Source: Chromatiales bacterium (GTDB lineage: Bacteria; Pseudomonadota; Gammaproteobacteria; Chromatiales; Chromatiaceae). From it: a stretch of 9,641 nt of DNA. How positions within the stretch are numbered: the first letter of the stretch is position 1; each line of letters begins with the position of its first letter. Below the pieces are notes generated by a model that was given only the letters and a program-made list of their open reading frames with translations, made no database searches and was not told the origin of the DNA. The position numbers were made by a program, and so were the translations under genes. The DNA lies in the NCBI GenBank assembly GCA_022360595.1, contig JAKSCN010000020.1, positions 1-9,641 on the forward strand, read 5' to 3'. Below, piece after piece: positions 1 through 8,357 of the stretch.

Positions 1-1
1 A

Positions 2-970
2 CTGCTTGATGAGATGGGTGACCTAGCGGATGGTGATTTAACCGTGACCGCGACGGTGACCGAGGACGTAACCGGTGCGATTGCTGACTCTATCAACTAC
101 GCGATCGAGGCACTACGCAGTCTGGTAACCACCATTAACCAAACTTCAGAGCAGGTATCAAGTTCTGCTCAGGAGAGTCGCGCAACTGCCATGCATCTCG
201 CCGAGGCGAGTGAGCATCAGGCCGAGCAGATCATCTCAGCCAACAGCTCGATGAAAGATATGGCGGCGGCGATTGACCAAATGTCTCAAGATGCCAACGA
301 ATCGACAGAAATTGCGCAGCGTTCGGTTGATATTGCAGCAAAGGGTGCCGATACGGTACGCCGGACTATTCAAGGCATGGATACTATTCGTGAGCAGATC
401 CAAGAGACCTCGAAACGAATCAAGCGTCTCGGTGAGAGTTCCCAGGAGATTGGGGATATCGTTGAGCTGATTGACGACATTGCCGACCAGACCAACATTC
501 TGGCCTTGAATGCGGCGATGCAGGCGGCGATGGCCGGGGAAGCCGGTCGAGGCTTTGCGGTGGTTGCGGACGAGGTGCAGCGTCTTGCGGAGCGTTCAGG
601 TAACGCGACCAAGCAGATCGAGGCGCTGGTTAAGACGATTCAGGCCGATACCAATCAGGCGGTGAGTTCAATGGAATCGACCACCACTGAGGTGGTAGCC
701 GGTGCGAAGTTGGCCGAGGATGCGGGTGAAGCGCTGAAAGAGATTGAAAATGTATCCAACTACATCGCTGACCGAATCTCTCTGGTGTCTCACTCAGCGC
801 GTTCTCAATCAGAAGAGTCGGGCCGCATTGATGACACCATGAGTGTTATCCAGGAGATTACCACCCAGACATCGGATGGTACTGCTCAGACGGCTGCGTC
901 GATCGGTATGCTGGCTGACCTGGCGGATGACCTGCAGCGTTCTGTTGCCGGTTTTAGATTGCCTGAGTAA
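2..970 (+). CDS. pilJ: PilJ, type IV pilus chemoreceptor (methyl-accepting chemotaxis protein), 3' part only
   Basis: This is the C-terminal 322 residues of a methyl-accepting chemotaxis protein; the 5' end lies before the window. PilJ is the inner-membrane receptor of the Pil-Chp pathway and signals to the ChpA kinase through CheW-type adaptors. The visible part starts in a HAMP-like stretch (LADGDLTVTATVTEDVTGAI). A long helical hairpin without transmembrane segments follows. Its conserved kinase-contact tip is encoded at about 466-600 and contains DQTNILALNAA, then AGEAGRGFAVVADEVQRLAE. The protein ends in VAGFRLPE and has no CheR-docking pentapeptide. PilJ of Pseudomonas is about 680 residues, so roughly half is missing here because of the window edge, with no sign of a broken gene. 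The MCP family is certain. The PilJ assignment rests on the AMAGEAGRGF form of the tip and on chpA directly downstream. Confidence 0.93.
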   Translation: MLDEMGDLADGDLTVTATVTEDVTGAIADSINYAIEALRSLVTTINQTSEQVSSSAQESRATAMHLAEASEHQAEQIISANSSMKDMAAAIDQMSQDANESTEIAQRSVDIAAKGADTVRRTIQGMDTIREQIQETSKRIKRLGESSQEIGDIVELIDDIADQTNILALNAAMQAAMAGEAGRGFAVVADEVQRLAERSGNATKQIEALVKTIQADTNQAVSSMESTTTEVVAGAKLAEDAGEALKEIENVSNYIADRISLVSHSARSQSEESGRIDDTMSVIQEITTQTSDGTAQTAASIGMLADLADDLQRSVAGFRLPE

Positions 971-1009
971 ATGCCGATACCTACTGATAACAGTCCTCGA
1001 TGGAGCTAA
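971..1009 (+). other. 12-codon open frame filling the pilJ-chpA gap
   Basis: The ATG at 971 directly follows the pilJ TAA, and the frame runs 12 codons (MPIPTDNSPRWS) to a TAA at 1007-1009. The chpA GTG begins at the next base. All three frames are the same. The 39-base gap also carries the chpA ribosome-binding sequence GGAG at 1002-1005. There is no good Shine-Dalgarno for the 971 ATG beyond the end of pilJ itself, so translation would depend on reinitiation. It may be chance; I do not claim a peptide product. Confidence 0.2.
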
Positions 1010-1010
1010 G
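1002..1010 (+). promoter_or_regulatory. Ribosome-binding site supporting the GTG start of chpA
   Basis: GGAG at 1002-1005 lies 4 bases before the GTG at 1010 and 13 bases before the next in-frame ATG at 1019. The spacing is somewhat short for the GTG but too long for the ATG, so the GTG start is preferred. The alternative would shorten the protein by only three residues. Confidence 0.5.
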
Positions 1011-4000
1011 TGCCGCGCATGCACAGTACTAAAGACTACAGTACGCTGAAATGGATTAGAGGTGAGTTAGATCTTGCTCTAACAACCTCTCGTCGTTCCC
1101 TTGAAGCATTTGCAGAGGATGATGAACAGGCGCTTATTGACGACTGTATTGCAAATCTGCATCAGGTGCATGGCACGCTGCAGATGGTACAGATCTATGG
1201 CGCGGCGATGCTGGCGGAAGAGATGGAGCTGGTCTCCATCGCTTTGAAGGAAGAGCGGGTCAAACAGCAGGAAGAGGCCGCTGAGGCGTTGATGCTTGCA
1301 ATTATCCAGCTCTCCGACTATTTGGAGAAACTGGAAGGTGGCGCTCGCGATTTGCCTATCCTGCTGTTACCACTCCTGAACGAGCTGCGGGCTACCCGCG
1401 AGGCCCCCCTGCTTTCTGAAGTGGGGTTCTTCTCGCCGGAACTCGATCGACAGCTGCAGGAGGAAGAGGCGTCTGGCGTCGCTAATGCTGAGCTGCCTCA
1501 GTTTTTGCGCAAAAACAGACTGCGGTATCACAGAGGCTTACTCGATTGGTATCGTGACACCGATACCAAAGGTGGACTGGAGGCAATCGCCGATTTCTTT
1601 CAGCAGGTTGCCGATAAAGCGGGTACTGAAGCGGTCAAACGACTGTTCAAATCCGGTCACGCACTGGCCGTAGGCTTGATGGAAGGCAGTGTCGACAGTG
1701 GCTTCGCCACCAAGCAATTGGTTGGCAGAATCGACCGCTACATCAAGGGCGTCATGACCGGTGATGAGACCTCCCTCGATAGCGAAGGCGCCAACGATTA
1801 TCTGAAAAACCTGCTTTACTACATCGCTTGTGCAAAGAGCGATAATCCGGCTATTCAAGAGATCCAACGTACTTATCGTCTATCCGATGTAGTGTTGGAT
1901 GAGGCGGCGCTCTCCAAGGAGCGTAATGCACTGCACGCGCCGGGACGCGAACTGTTTGATTCGCTACGCACTGCCATCGGTGAAGATCTGACCAGTATTA
2001 AGGATGGTCTTGATCTTTTCATTCGCACCCAGAGTGATGATTTGAACCAGCTCGGTGAGCTGGAACAGCCCATGCGTAAACTTGCCGATACACTCGGTAT
2101 GGTTGGTCAGGGCGGACTGCGCAATAGGTTGAAACGCCAAGCAGAGACCATCTCTAAAGCGGTGCTGCAGGGTGAAGCGCTGAATGATCAAGCGCTAATG
2201 TCGATGGCAAGCGACATTCTGTTTATCGAAACATCTCTGAAAAATCTATCTGAGCCACGTCATGCCTATGTGATGGAGAGTGTCGGCGAGGATAGTGAGT
2301 CAACACTCCCGGAAGGTGAGTTTGAACGCCTCGTCGACTCGGTCATGCATGAGGCGACACTGGATATGACACGCAGTAAGGATGCGGTCATCAGTTATAT
2401 CGAAGCGCCTGAAGTCGACAGTAATCTGCTCCATGTCCCACACAAATTCAAGACCATCGCCGGTGCCTTCAGCATTCTTAAGCTGAGCGAACCCGCGGGG
2501 CTGTTGGAGCAGTTGGCAAGCTATGTCGAAACCCGCCTGATCGCTACCGATGATGTTCCGGATAACGATGAACTCAACGCCTTTGCCGATGCTGTCACCA
2601 GTATTGAGTACTTTATGGAGGCGATCGTTGAGGGCCGGGGAGTACAGAACGATATCCTGCAGGTGACGCGTGAGGCGATGGAGCAGCTCCATCTCGGGCC
2701 TGCAGACAAACCGGGTGAAGAGGATACCCTGGAGCAGGCGTCGCCAGAAGCCGCTCCCGAACCCACTGAAGAGGCGGCGGAAGCACAAGAGCCTGTCGTA
2801 GAGACCCCGGTTGCAGAGCCGGCACCGGCGCCCGCACCCACAGCTTCGGCTGACAAACCACCGCTTGAGGATATCGATCCTGAAATTCTCGATATCTTTA
2901 TTGAAGAGGCGCGGGAAGAGTTGGGTGTAATCCAAGAGTACCTGCCGCGCTGGCTGAATGATCGGGATGACCAGAATGCCTTGATCACTTTCCGGCGCTC
3001 TTTCCACACCTTAAAAGGCAGTGGCCGCTTGGTTGGTGCGCTGACCATCGGCGAACTGGCCTGGTCGGTAGAGAATATGCTGAACCGTGTCATTGACGGT
3101 ACGGTTGAAGCCTCTCCCGCTGTTGTTCAGGTGCTGAATGACTGTGTTGCCGTGCTACCCGAACTGATCGATTGTCAGGAGCGTGGTGAGCAAGCCCAGG
3201 TTGATCTGCAGCCTATTATGGATCGCGCCTTTTCGCTGACCGATCCCAATTTTGTTGTCGATGAAACGGTCTCCACGGTTACAACGGATGTGGCGGTGGA
3301 AGAGAGCAGTGCCGAAGAAGAGGTGGTCGTTGAGCCGGCTGTCTCGATGGACCCGGTATTGCTGGAGATCTTCCAGGCCGAGTCCCAGGGTCATATCGAT
3401 ACTCTGCGTAGATTTCTCAAAGACTGTCAGGCGAGTGAACTCAACTGCGCCGTCGACAGCCGTTTGGTTCGCGCCTGGCATACCTTGCATGGCAGCGCCA
3501 AAATGTCTGAGGTGGACTCCATCGCGGCGATTAGTGCGGCTAATGAGAAATACATTAATCTACTCTCTGATCAGAATATCCATGCCGATGAGGCGATCAT
3601 TGCGCTGTTGGAGCGAGGTGTCGGTGGTATTGAGGCGATTCTCGCCTGTATCAATGAGCCGGGCAGTGTGCTGCCGGATTGGGAGGCTATAGTCAGGGAT
3701 GTCGAAGCGGCTTGTACTGTCCTCCAAGAGCAGCGTGCTGATGCGCCTGTTGATGCAGATAGTGTGTCAGAGTCTCTTCTGGCCGAGGCTGTGCCGGTTG
3801 TTGAAGAGGAGCTGGTTGAGGTAGAGGCTGCTGATGAGTTCGACGCCGATTCCCAGTTGGCGCTGGCTCAGGATAAAGTGGGAGAGATCGTCTCTGAAAT
3901 CGAGATGCCAGTTGTCGAGCTGCTGTCAGAAGAGCTGTCGCCCGATGAGTTGCCGCAGGCTGATCTGGTTGAAGAGGTGCCTGATGGTACTTCTGAGATC

Positions 4001-7000
4001 GCAGAAGAGGTTGAGCCGGTATCAGCAGTGGATGACGATAGCGAGCCTGAAGAGATCACTCTGGCTGAGCCGCCGCTGGAGGAGACTCCGGTTGTTGACC
4101 TGATCATTGATGAAGTATCCAGTGCAGAAGAGAGCTCTGAGCAGGAAATTGACAGCGTTGAAGAGCTGCTCGAAGAAGAGATAACGGATCAGGATGAATC
4201 TGAACCACCCGATGATACCTCCGAAATCGCAGAAGAGGTTGAGCCGGTATCAGCAGTGGATGACGATAGCGAGCCTGAAGAGATCACTCTGGCTGAGCCG
4301 CCACTGGAGGAGACTCCGGTTGTTGACCTGATCATTGATGAAATACCCAATGCGGAAGAGAGTTCTGAGCAGGAAACTGACAGCGCATCTGAAGAGCCAG
4401 AAGAAGAGATAACGGATCAGGACGAATCTGAACCGCCCTTGGTCGCCGCAGAACCCTCTGAAGAAGAACCAAGCGAAGCGCCTGTCGCGCTAACCGATCT
4501 CGAAGAGAGTGAGCAAGTTGATGCACTCGAGATCGCTGAGGAGCAGACAGAAGCCGGCGATGATGCAGCCGAGAGTGGCGACCAGGATCAAGCTGAGAGC
4601 GCCCAGGATGATCAACCGCTGATCACTCCATCACTGGAGGCGCCTCTGGCCGCTTCCGTCGAGATGGCGGAGGTAGATGGTGATCCTGAGCTGATTGAAA
4701 TCTTCTTGGAAGAGGCGCGCGAGCTGCTTGAAAGCATTGAAAACAGCTATCAACAGTGGTCGGCCAATCCATCATCCAGTGAGCCGGTAGCCGAACTCGA
4801 ACGAACACTGCATACCTTAAAGGGTGGTGCGCGCTTGGCGGGGGCGATCCCTGTGGGCGATTTAAGCCACGCCTTTGAATCACTGCTGACCGATGTTGAT
4901 AATCAACGCCGGGAGGCTACACCGCAGGTGATCGAGCTTGCCCAGGTAGTGATCGATCGTCTGGCCGAGCAGATAGAAGATCTCTCTGCAGGGCCTCAAG
5001 TGCGGATGGCTGATGATTTGGTCAGGCGCCTGGAGGGCAAGGATGATGAGCCCCCTGTCGCGGCCGAGAGTGTCGAAGCAGATCAGTCTGAAGCTGTTGA
5101 ACCGGAGGAGACTGCCGAACCAGAGCCTGTTGCTGAAACGCCTGAGTCCGATGCACCGGCTCAACCCGAGGCTTCTGAGTCTGAAGTGGAGCCGGCTGAG
5201 CAAGAACCAGAAGTGGCAAACGATGAGGTGTCTGCGCCTGCAGAACCTATTGCCTTCTCCGGTGACAGAGTAAAAACGACAGCAGCACCGACAACACCAC
5301 GGCCAAATCGGGAGCAGGTGCGTGTCCGCTCAGAGTTGCTCGATAGATTGGTCAACCATGCCGGTGAGGTGAGTATCTACCGTGCCCGTGTTGAGCAACA
5401 GAATACTGCACTCGGATTCAACCTGGATGAGCTGGAGCAGACGGTTGATCGTCTACGGGGCCAGTTGCGCCAGCTTGAGATCGAGACTGAAGCGCAGATT
5501 CTGTTTCGCTATGACCAGGATAAGGAAGAGCAGGACGAACTGGATGAAGAGTTCGATCCGCTTGAACTCGACCGCTTCTCCACCATTCAGCAGGTCTCGC
5601 GAAGCTTGATGGAGACGGTAAATGACTTGAACAACATTTATCAGTACCTCGACGAGCTGCAGAAAGAGACCGATACTTTGTTGCTCCAGCAGTCACGTAT
5701 CGCCAATGATCTGCAGGACGGCTTGATGCGCACACGTATGGTGCCCTTCTCGCAGTTGGTGCCGCGCCTGCATCGGATCGTTCGCCAGACCTGTAACCCG
5801 ATGGGTAAGCAGGCAAGACTGGAGATCCGTGGTGCTGAGAGCCAGCTCGATCGCCGTATTCTGGAGCGGATGATTGGTCCATTGGAGCATCTGCTACGCA
5901 ACTCCGTCTCTCACGGTATCGAATCGCCCGAGCAGCGACGTCAGAGTGGTAAGGATCTGGAAGGACGCATCACTTTGGATGTGCGTCGTGAGGGTACGGA
6001 TATATTGGTTACAGTGGCGGACGATGGCGCCGGCATCAATACCGACGCAATTAAAGAGCGTGCCATTGCCAACGGTCTGCTTGATCCCGGTGCGGATGTT
6101 ACCGATAACGATATTCTCCAGTTTGTCTTTGAACATGGTTTTAGTACTGCCGCGGAGGTGACTCAGATCGCCGGTCGCGGTGTAGGCCTCGGCGTGGTGG
6201 TTAGCGAGGTGAAACAGCTCGGCGGCGCACTGGATGTTGCCTCTGAGGTGAACCAAGGCACTCGCTTTATGGTGCGGTTGCCGCTGACCCTGGCTATTGC
6301 CGACGCTTTGCTGGTGGAGTTGGGCGAAGAGATCTACGCAATTCCACACACCAGTATTCTAGGTGTGGTGCGTGTCAGTTACGCTGAGCTTAAGGCTTGC
6401 TACGAAGGTGAGCAGGCGGCTTACAACTATGCTGGCCAAGACTACCAGGTGCGCTATCTGGGCGCGCTATTGAATGTCAGCCAACTGGATCTCTCCAGTC
6501 AGCGCAAATGGTATCCCATGTTGCTGGTGCGCGCTGGTGATCACCATGTGGCGCTGCAGATTGATGGCATTATCGGTAACCGCCAGGTGGTGGTGAAATC
6601 GGTGGGGCCGCAGATCAGCACGGTTCGTTATATCTCTGGCGGCACTATTCTGGCTGATGGACGTGTTGCGCTACTGCTTGATGTGGCTGCGCTGGTGCGT
6701 CTCGATATTGCCCATACGGCTGCTCCTGCCGAGGATGTTGGAGTCGATGAGGGTGAACAGATTGGTTATGGCCGCACGGTGATGGTGGTGGATGACTCGA
6801 TCACCGTGAGAAAGGTGACTGGTCGTCTGCTGGAGCGTAATGGCATGAATGTTATCACCGCGAAAGACGGTGTCGACGCACTTGCGACCCTGCAGGAACA
6901 TCGGCCCGATGTCATGCTGCTGGATATTGAGATGCCGCGTATGGATGGTTATGAGCTGGCCAGACATTTGCAAAACTCCGAGGAGCTGAACGGTATTCCG

Positions 7001-7144
7001 GTCATTATGATTACCTCCAGAACCGGTGAGAAACACCGTAACCGGGCGATGGAGCTGGGTGTAAAACGTTATCTGGGTAAACCCTATCAGGAGAGTGATC
7101 TGCTGGATAACATCTACTCAGTCATACAGGAGAGTGCGTCATGA
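1010..7144 (+). CDS. chpA: ChpA, multi-Hpt CheA-type hybrid histidine kinase of the Pil-Chp system
   Basis: This cytoplasmic kinase of 2044 residues should take signals from PilJ and pass phosphate to its own receiver and to PilG/PilH-type regulators controlling pilus motors. Residues 10-110 are a degenerate Hpt (H54 in VHGTLQM, without the K-G pair). Residues 110-420 are helical and resemble the FimL/ChpA N-terminus. At 435-560 is a second degenerate Hpt with K481 in the His position (KTIAGAF). Three canonical Hpt domains follow, with H666 (FHTLKGSGRL), H824 (WHTLHGSAKM) and H1268 (LHTLKGGARL). Acidic, repeat-bearing linkers lie at about 570-615, 910-1220 and 1345-1430. The dimerization domain is at 1436-1600. 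The ATPase has N-box N1631 (NSVSHGIE; many CheAs have D where S1634 stands), DDGAGI 1671-1676, FEHGFST 1707-1713 and GRGVGLG 1722-1728. A CheW-like domain spans 1760-1900. The receiver, 1921-2044, has D1928/D1929, phospho-acceptor D1972, T2002 and K2024. Pseudomonas ChpA is about 2470 residues with more Hpt domains. The gene starts with GTG and its stop overlaps chpC. Confidence 0.96.
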   Translation: MPRMHSTKDYSTLKWIRGELDLALTTSRRSLEAFAEDDEQALIDDCIANLHQVHGTLQMVQIYGAAMLAEEMELVSIALKEERVKQQEEAAEALMLAIIQLSDYLEKLEGGARDLPILLLPLLNELRATREAPLLSEVGFFSPELDRQLQEEEASGVANAELPQFLRKNRLRYHRGLLDWYRDTDTKGGLEAIADFFQQVADKAGTEAVKRLFKSGHALAVGLMEGSVDSGFATKQLVGRIDRYIKGVMTGDETSLDSEGANDYLKNLLYYIACAKSDNPAIQEIQRTYRLSDVVLDEAALSKERNALHAPGRELFDSLRTAIGEDLTSIKDGLDLFIRTQSDDLNQLGELEQPMRKLADTLGMVGQGGLRNRLKRQAETISKAVLQGEALNDQALMSMASDILFIETSLKNLSEPRHAYVMESVGEDSESTLPEGEFERLVDSVMHEATLDMTRSKDAVISYIEAPEVDSNLLHVPHKFKTIAGAFSILKLSEPAGLLEQLASYVETRLIATDDVPDNDELNAFADAVTSIEYFMEAIVEGRGVQNDILQVTREAMEQLHLGPADKPGEEDTLEQASPEAAPEPTEEAAEAQEPVVETPVAEPAPAPAPTASADKPPLEDIDPEILDIFIEEAREELGVIQEYLPRWLNDRDDQNALITFRRSFHTLKGSGRLVGALTIGELAWSVENMLNRVIDGTVEASPAVVQVLNDCVAVLPELIDCQERGEQAQVDLQPIMDRAFSLTDPNFVVDETVSTVTTDVAVEESSAEEEVVVEPAVSMDPVLLEIFQAESQGHIDTLRRFLKDCQASELNCAVDSRLVRAWHTLHGSAKMSEVDSIAAISAANEKYINLLSDQNIHADEAIIALLERGVGGIEAILACINEPGSVLPDWEAIVRDVEAACTVLQEQRADAPVDADSVSESLLAEAVPVVEEELVEVEAADEFDADSQLALAQDKVGEIVSEIEMPVVELLSEELSPDELPQADLVEEVPDGTSEIAEEVEPVSAVDDDSEPEEITLAEPPLEETPVVDLIIDEVSSAEESSEQEIDSVEELLEEEITDQDESEPPDDTSEIAEEVEPVSAVDDDSEPEEITLAEPPLEETPVVDLIIDEIPNAEESSEQETDSASEEPEEEITDQDESEPPLVAAEPSEEEPSEAPVALTDLEESEQVDALEIAEEQTEAGDDAAESGDQDQAESAQDDQPLITPSLEAPLAASVEMAEVDGDPELIEIFLEEARELLESIENSYQQWSANPSSSEPVAELERTLHTLKGGARLAGAIPVGDLSHAFESLLTDVDNQRREATPQVIELAQVVIDRLAEQIEDLSAGPQVRMADDLVRRLEGKDDEPPVAAESVEADQSEAVEPEETAEPEPVAETPESDAPAQPEASESEVEPAEQEPEVANDEVSAPAEPIAFSGDRVKTTAAPTTPRPNREQVRVRSELLDRLVNHAGEVSIYRARVEQQNTALGFNLDELEQTVDRLRGQLRQLEIETEAQILFRYDQDKEEQDELDEEFDPLELDRFSTIQQVSRSLMETVNDLNNIYQYLDELQKETDTLLLQQSRIANDLQDGLMRTRMVPFSQLVPRLHRIVRQTCNPMGKQARLEIRGAESQLDRRILERMIGPLEHLLRNSVSHGIESPEQRRQSGKDLEGRITLDVRREGTDILVTVADDGAGINTDAIKERAIANGLLDPGADVTDNDILQFVFEHGFSTAAEVTQIAGRGVGLGVVVSEVKQLGGALDVASEVNQGTRFMVRLPLTLAIADALLVELGEEIYAIPHTSILGVVRVSYAELKACYEGEQAAYNYAGQDYQVRYLGALLNVSQLDLSSQRKWYPMLLVRAGDHHVALQIDGIIGNRQVVVKSVGPQISTVRYISGGTILADGRVALLLDVAALVRLDIAHTAAPAEDVGVDEGEQIGYGRTVMVVDDSITVRKVTGRLLERNGMNVITAKDGVDALATLQEHRPDVMLLDIEMPRMDGYELARHLQNSEELNGIPVIMITSRTGEKHRNRAMELGVKRYLGKPYQESDLLDNIYSVIQESAS
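3989..4444 (+). repeat. Two tandem 228-bp units in the acidic linker of ChpA
   Basis: Two head-to-tail 76-codon units, 3989-4216 and 4217-4444, encode residues 994-1069 and 1070-1145. Both begin TSEIAEEVEPVSAVDDDSEP and end ITDQDESEPP plus two residues, with no length difference. A 117-base core (3998-4114 against 4226-4342) differs at one position only, 4075 G against 4303 A, which is synonymous. The outer third of each unit has diverged more (VSSAEESSEQEIDSVEELL against IPNAEESSEQETDSASEEP). The units lie between the second and third canonical Hpt domains in a strongly acidic, probably disordered linker. The pattern suggests a recent duplication or local gene conversion. Confidence 0.95.
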
Positions 7145-7602
7145 GCCAGACAGATTCTGCTGAAATTCGTGGTGTGCTGCTGCCTGTACAGGATGCGCAA
7201 CTGCTGCTGCCCAATGCAACAGTCAATGAAGTGGTTGGTTTTCAACAGCCAACATCTATTGAGAACAGTAGTGCGGATTGGTTGTTGGGAACGGTTGAAT
7301 GGCGTCAGCAGACGGTGCCTGTGGTGGCTTATGAGCTTTTGTTGGGACTGCCTGTCGCCGAGAGCAACCACCGTGCGCGCATCGCTATCTGCAACACGCT
7401 GAATGGCAATGCTGATTGCCCTTATATCGGTATTCGTCTCAGCTCTATTCCCCACTTGGCGCGTATTGACCAACATACAATCTCCCCGGTCGACGGTGAA
7501 GATGCCGACATGGTATTGCGCCAAGTCGATGTAAGCGGTCAGGTGGCGTGGATTCCTGATCTGGATGCATTGGAACAGGCGGTGGTACAGGAACAGGGCT
7601 AA
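7141..7602 (+). CDS. chpC: ChpC, CheW-like chemotaxis adaptor protein
   Basis: This is a 153-residue single-domain CheW-like protein, expected to be a cytoplasmic scaffold linking chemoreceptors to the ChpA kinase. The CheW fold is visible in a first beta segment (RGVLLPVQDAQLLLPNATVNEVVGF, residues 10-34, named here by its key residues L13, L21 and V32), then DWLLGTVEWRQQTVPVVAYE at 46-65, which matches the CheW pattern of a G-x-hydrophobic strand followed by a V-P-V strand. IGIRLSSIPHLARI at 96-109 would be a later strand pair. There is no transmembrane segment or catalytic motif. The ATG overlaps the chpA stop codon (ATGA), and AGGAG at 7128-7132 sits 8 bases upstream, so translation is probably coupled to chpA. 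The ChpC name rests on size and position after chpA. PilI is the other CheW-like protein of the pathway but normally lies before pilJ. Confidence 0.85.
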   Translation: MSQTDSAEIRGVLLPVQDAQLLLPNATVNEVVGFQQPTSIENSSADWLLGTVEWRQQTVPVVAYELLLGLPVAESNHRARIAICNTLNGNADCPYIGIRLSSIPHLARIDQHTISPVDGEDADMVLRQVDVSGQVAWIPDLDALEQAVVQEQG

Positions 7603-7618
7603 CTCTCCAGACGTTAGC
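7598..7618. terminator. Weak hairpin between convergent chpC and rsmE
   Basis: GCTAAC (7598-7603) and GTTAGC (7613-7618) form a 6-bp stem with a 9-base loop. The left arm includes the chpC stop codon. Neither side is followed by a T-rich run, so it is a poor intrinsic terminator. It is the only candidate in the 20 bases between the two converging genes and could act weakly in both directions. Confidence 0.25.
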
Positions 7619-7622
7619 TTGC

Positions 7623-8354
7623 TTAGCGAAAGTCTCCCCACAACGTTTGTAGTGCAGTAATGGCGGCCAGTGGTGCTGTCTCTGTGCGCAGTACATGTGG
7701 GCCGAGTCTGGCGCCCTGCAGGCCGCTCGCCTTCGCCCGGTTTCGCTCATCCTCAGATAATCCGCCTTCAGGGCCAACCAGCAGCGTAGTGGCATTTGTC
7801 GGTGGTGCAAAGTCAGGGAAGGACTTTTCGCTGCGGTGATCCAGCAGGAAGCCGCTACTGTGCGTATGGGCGTCCAACCAGCTCTTCAGCGGCTGAGTCT
7901 CGTGTAGATGTGGCAGACGCCGTCGCCCTGATTGTTCGCAGGCAGATATAATGATGTTGCGCCAGTGCTGAAGCCGCTTTTGCATGCGCTGATCCGAAAT
8001 CCTTACCACACAGCGTTCAGTTACCAACGGGGTAATTTCGCTCACACCCAGCTCCACGGCTTTCTGAATGGCAAAGTCCATGCGCTCAGATTTTGAGATG
8101 CCCAGGCCTAGGTGGATTTCAAGCGTGGGGACAGGCTCGGCCTCGCCAACCGAAGAGAGGGTCACCGCAACATGGCGCTTTTGCAAGGTTGTAATGACGC
8201 CCTGGTAGTTGTGCCCATCACCGTTGAAAAGCACAACTGATGCGTTGGCTTTAAGGCGTAACACTTGCGCCAGATGCCGGGCCGGCCCCTCTTCAAGTGT
8301 TACGCAGGCTCCGACTGATAGTGGCTGGTCAGTGTAGACTCTGGATGTGCGCAT
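7623..8354 (-). CDS. rsmE: RsmE, 16S rRNA (uracil1498-N3)-methyltransferase
   Basis: At 243 residues this has the usual length of RsmE, which uses SAM to methylate N3 of U1498 of 16S rRNA in the small ribosomal subunit. The N-terminal part is PUA-like, with ARHLAQVLRLK at 25-35. The C-terminal part is a SPOUT (trefoil-knot) methyltransferase carrying the family signatures QKAVELGV (97-104), ACEQSGR (138-144), LVGPEGGLS (192-200) and LGPHVLRTETA (217-227). The last two form the SAM-binding knot. The ATG lies 3 bases after the metF stop, and I see no clear Shine-Dalgarno before it, which suggests coupling to metF translation. The gene ends 20 bases from the converging chpC. Nothing is truncated, and the identification is firm from the motifs. 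Confidence 0.96.
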   Translation of the reverse strand: MRTSRVYTDQPLSVGACVTLEEGPARHLAQVLRLKANASVVLFNGDGHNYQGVITTLQKRHVAVTLSSVGEAEPVPTLEIHLGLGISKSERMDFAIQKAVELGVSEITPLVTERCVVRISDQRMQKRLQHWRNIIISACEQSGRRRLPHLHETQPLKSWLDAHTHSSGFLLDHRSEKSFPDFAPPTNATTLLVGPEGGLSEDERNRAKASGLQGARLGPHVLRTETAPLAAITALQTLWGDFR

Positions 8355-8357
8355 CTA

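Noticed and set aside
2300..3093. Long minus-strand open frames (235 and 190 codons) opposite chpA
   Set aside because: They lie wholly inside chpA, are low-complexity or Ser/Cys/Arg-rich, overlap each other and match no family I know. They are shadows of a biased coding sequence.
7114..7641. 175-codon minus-strand open frame opposite chpC
   Set aside because: The chpC strand has a CheW-type pattern, a good ribosome site and an operon position; the antisense frame has none of these.
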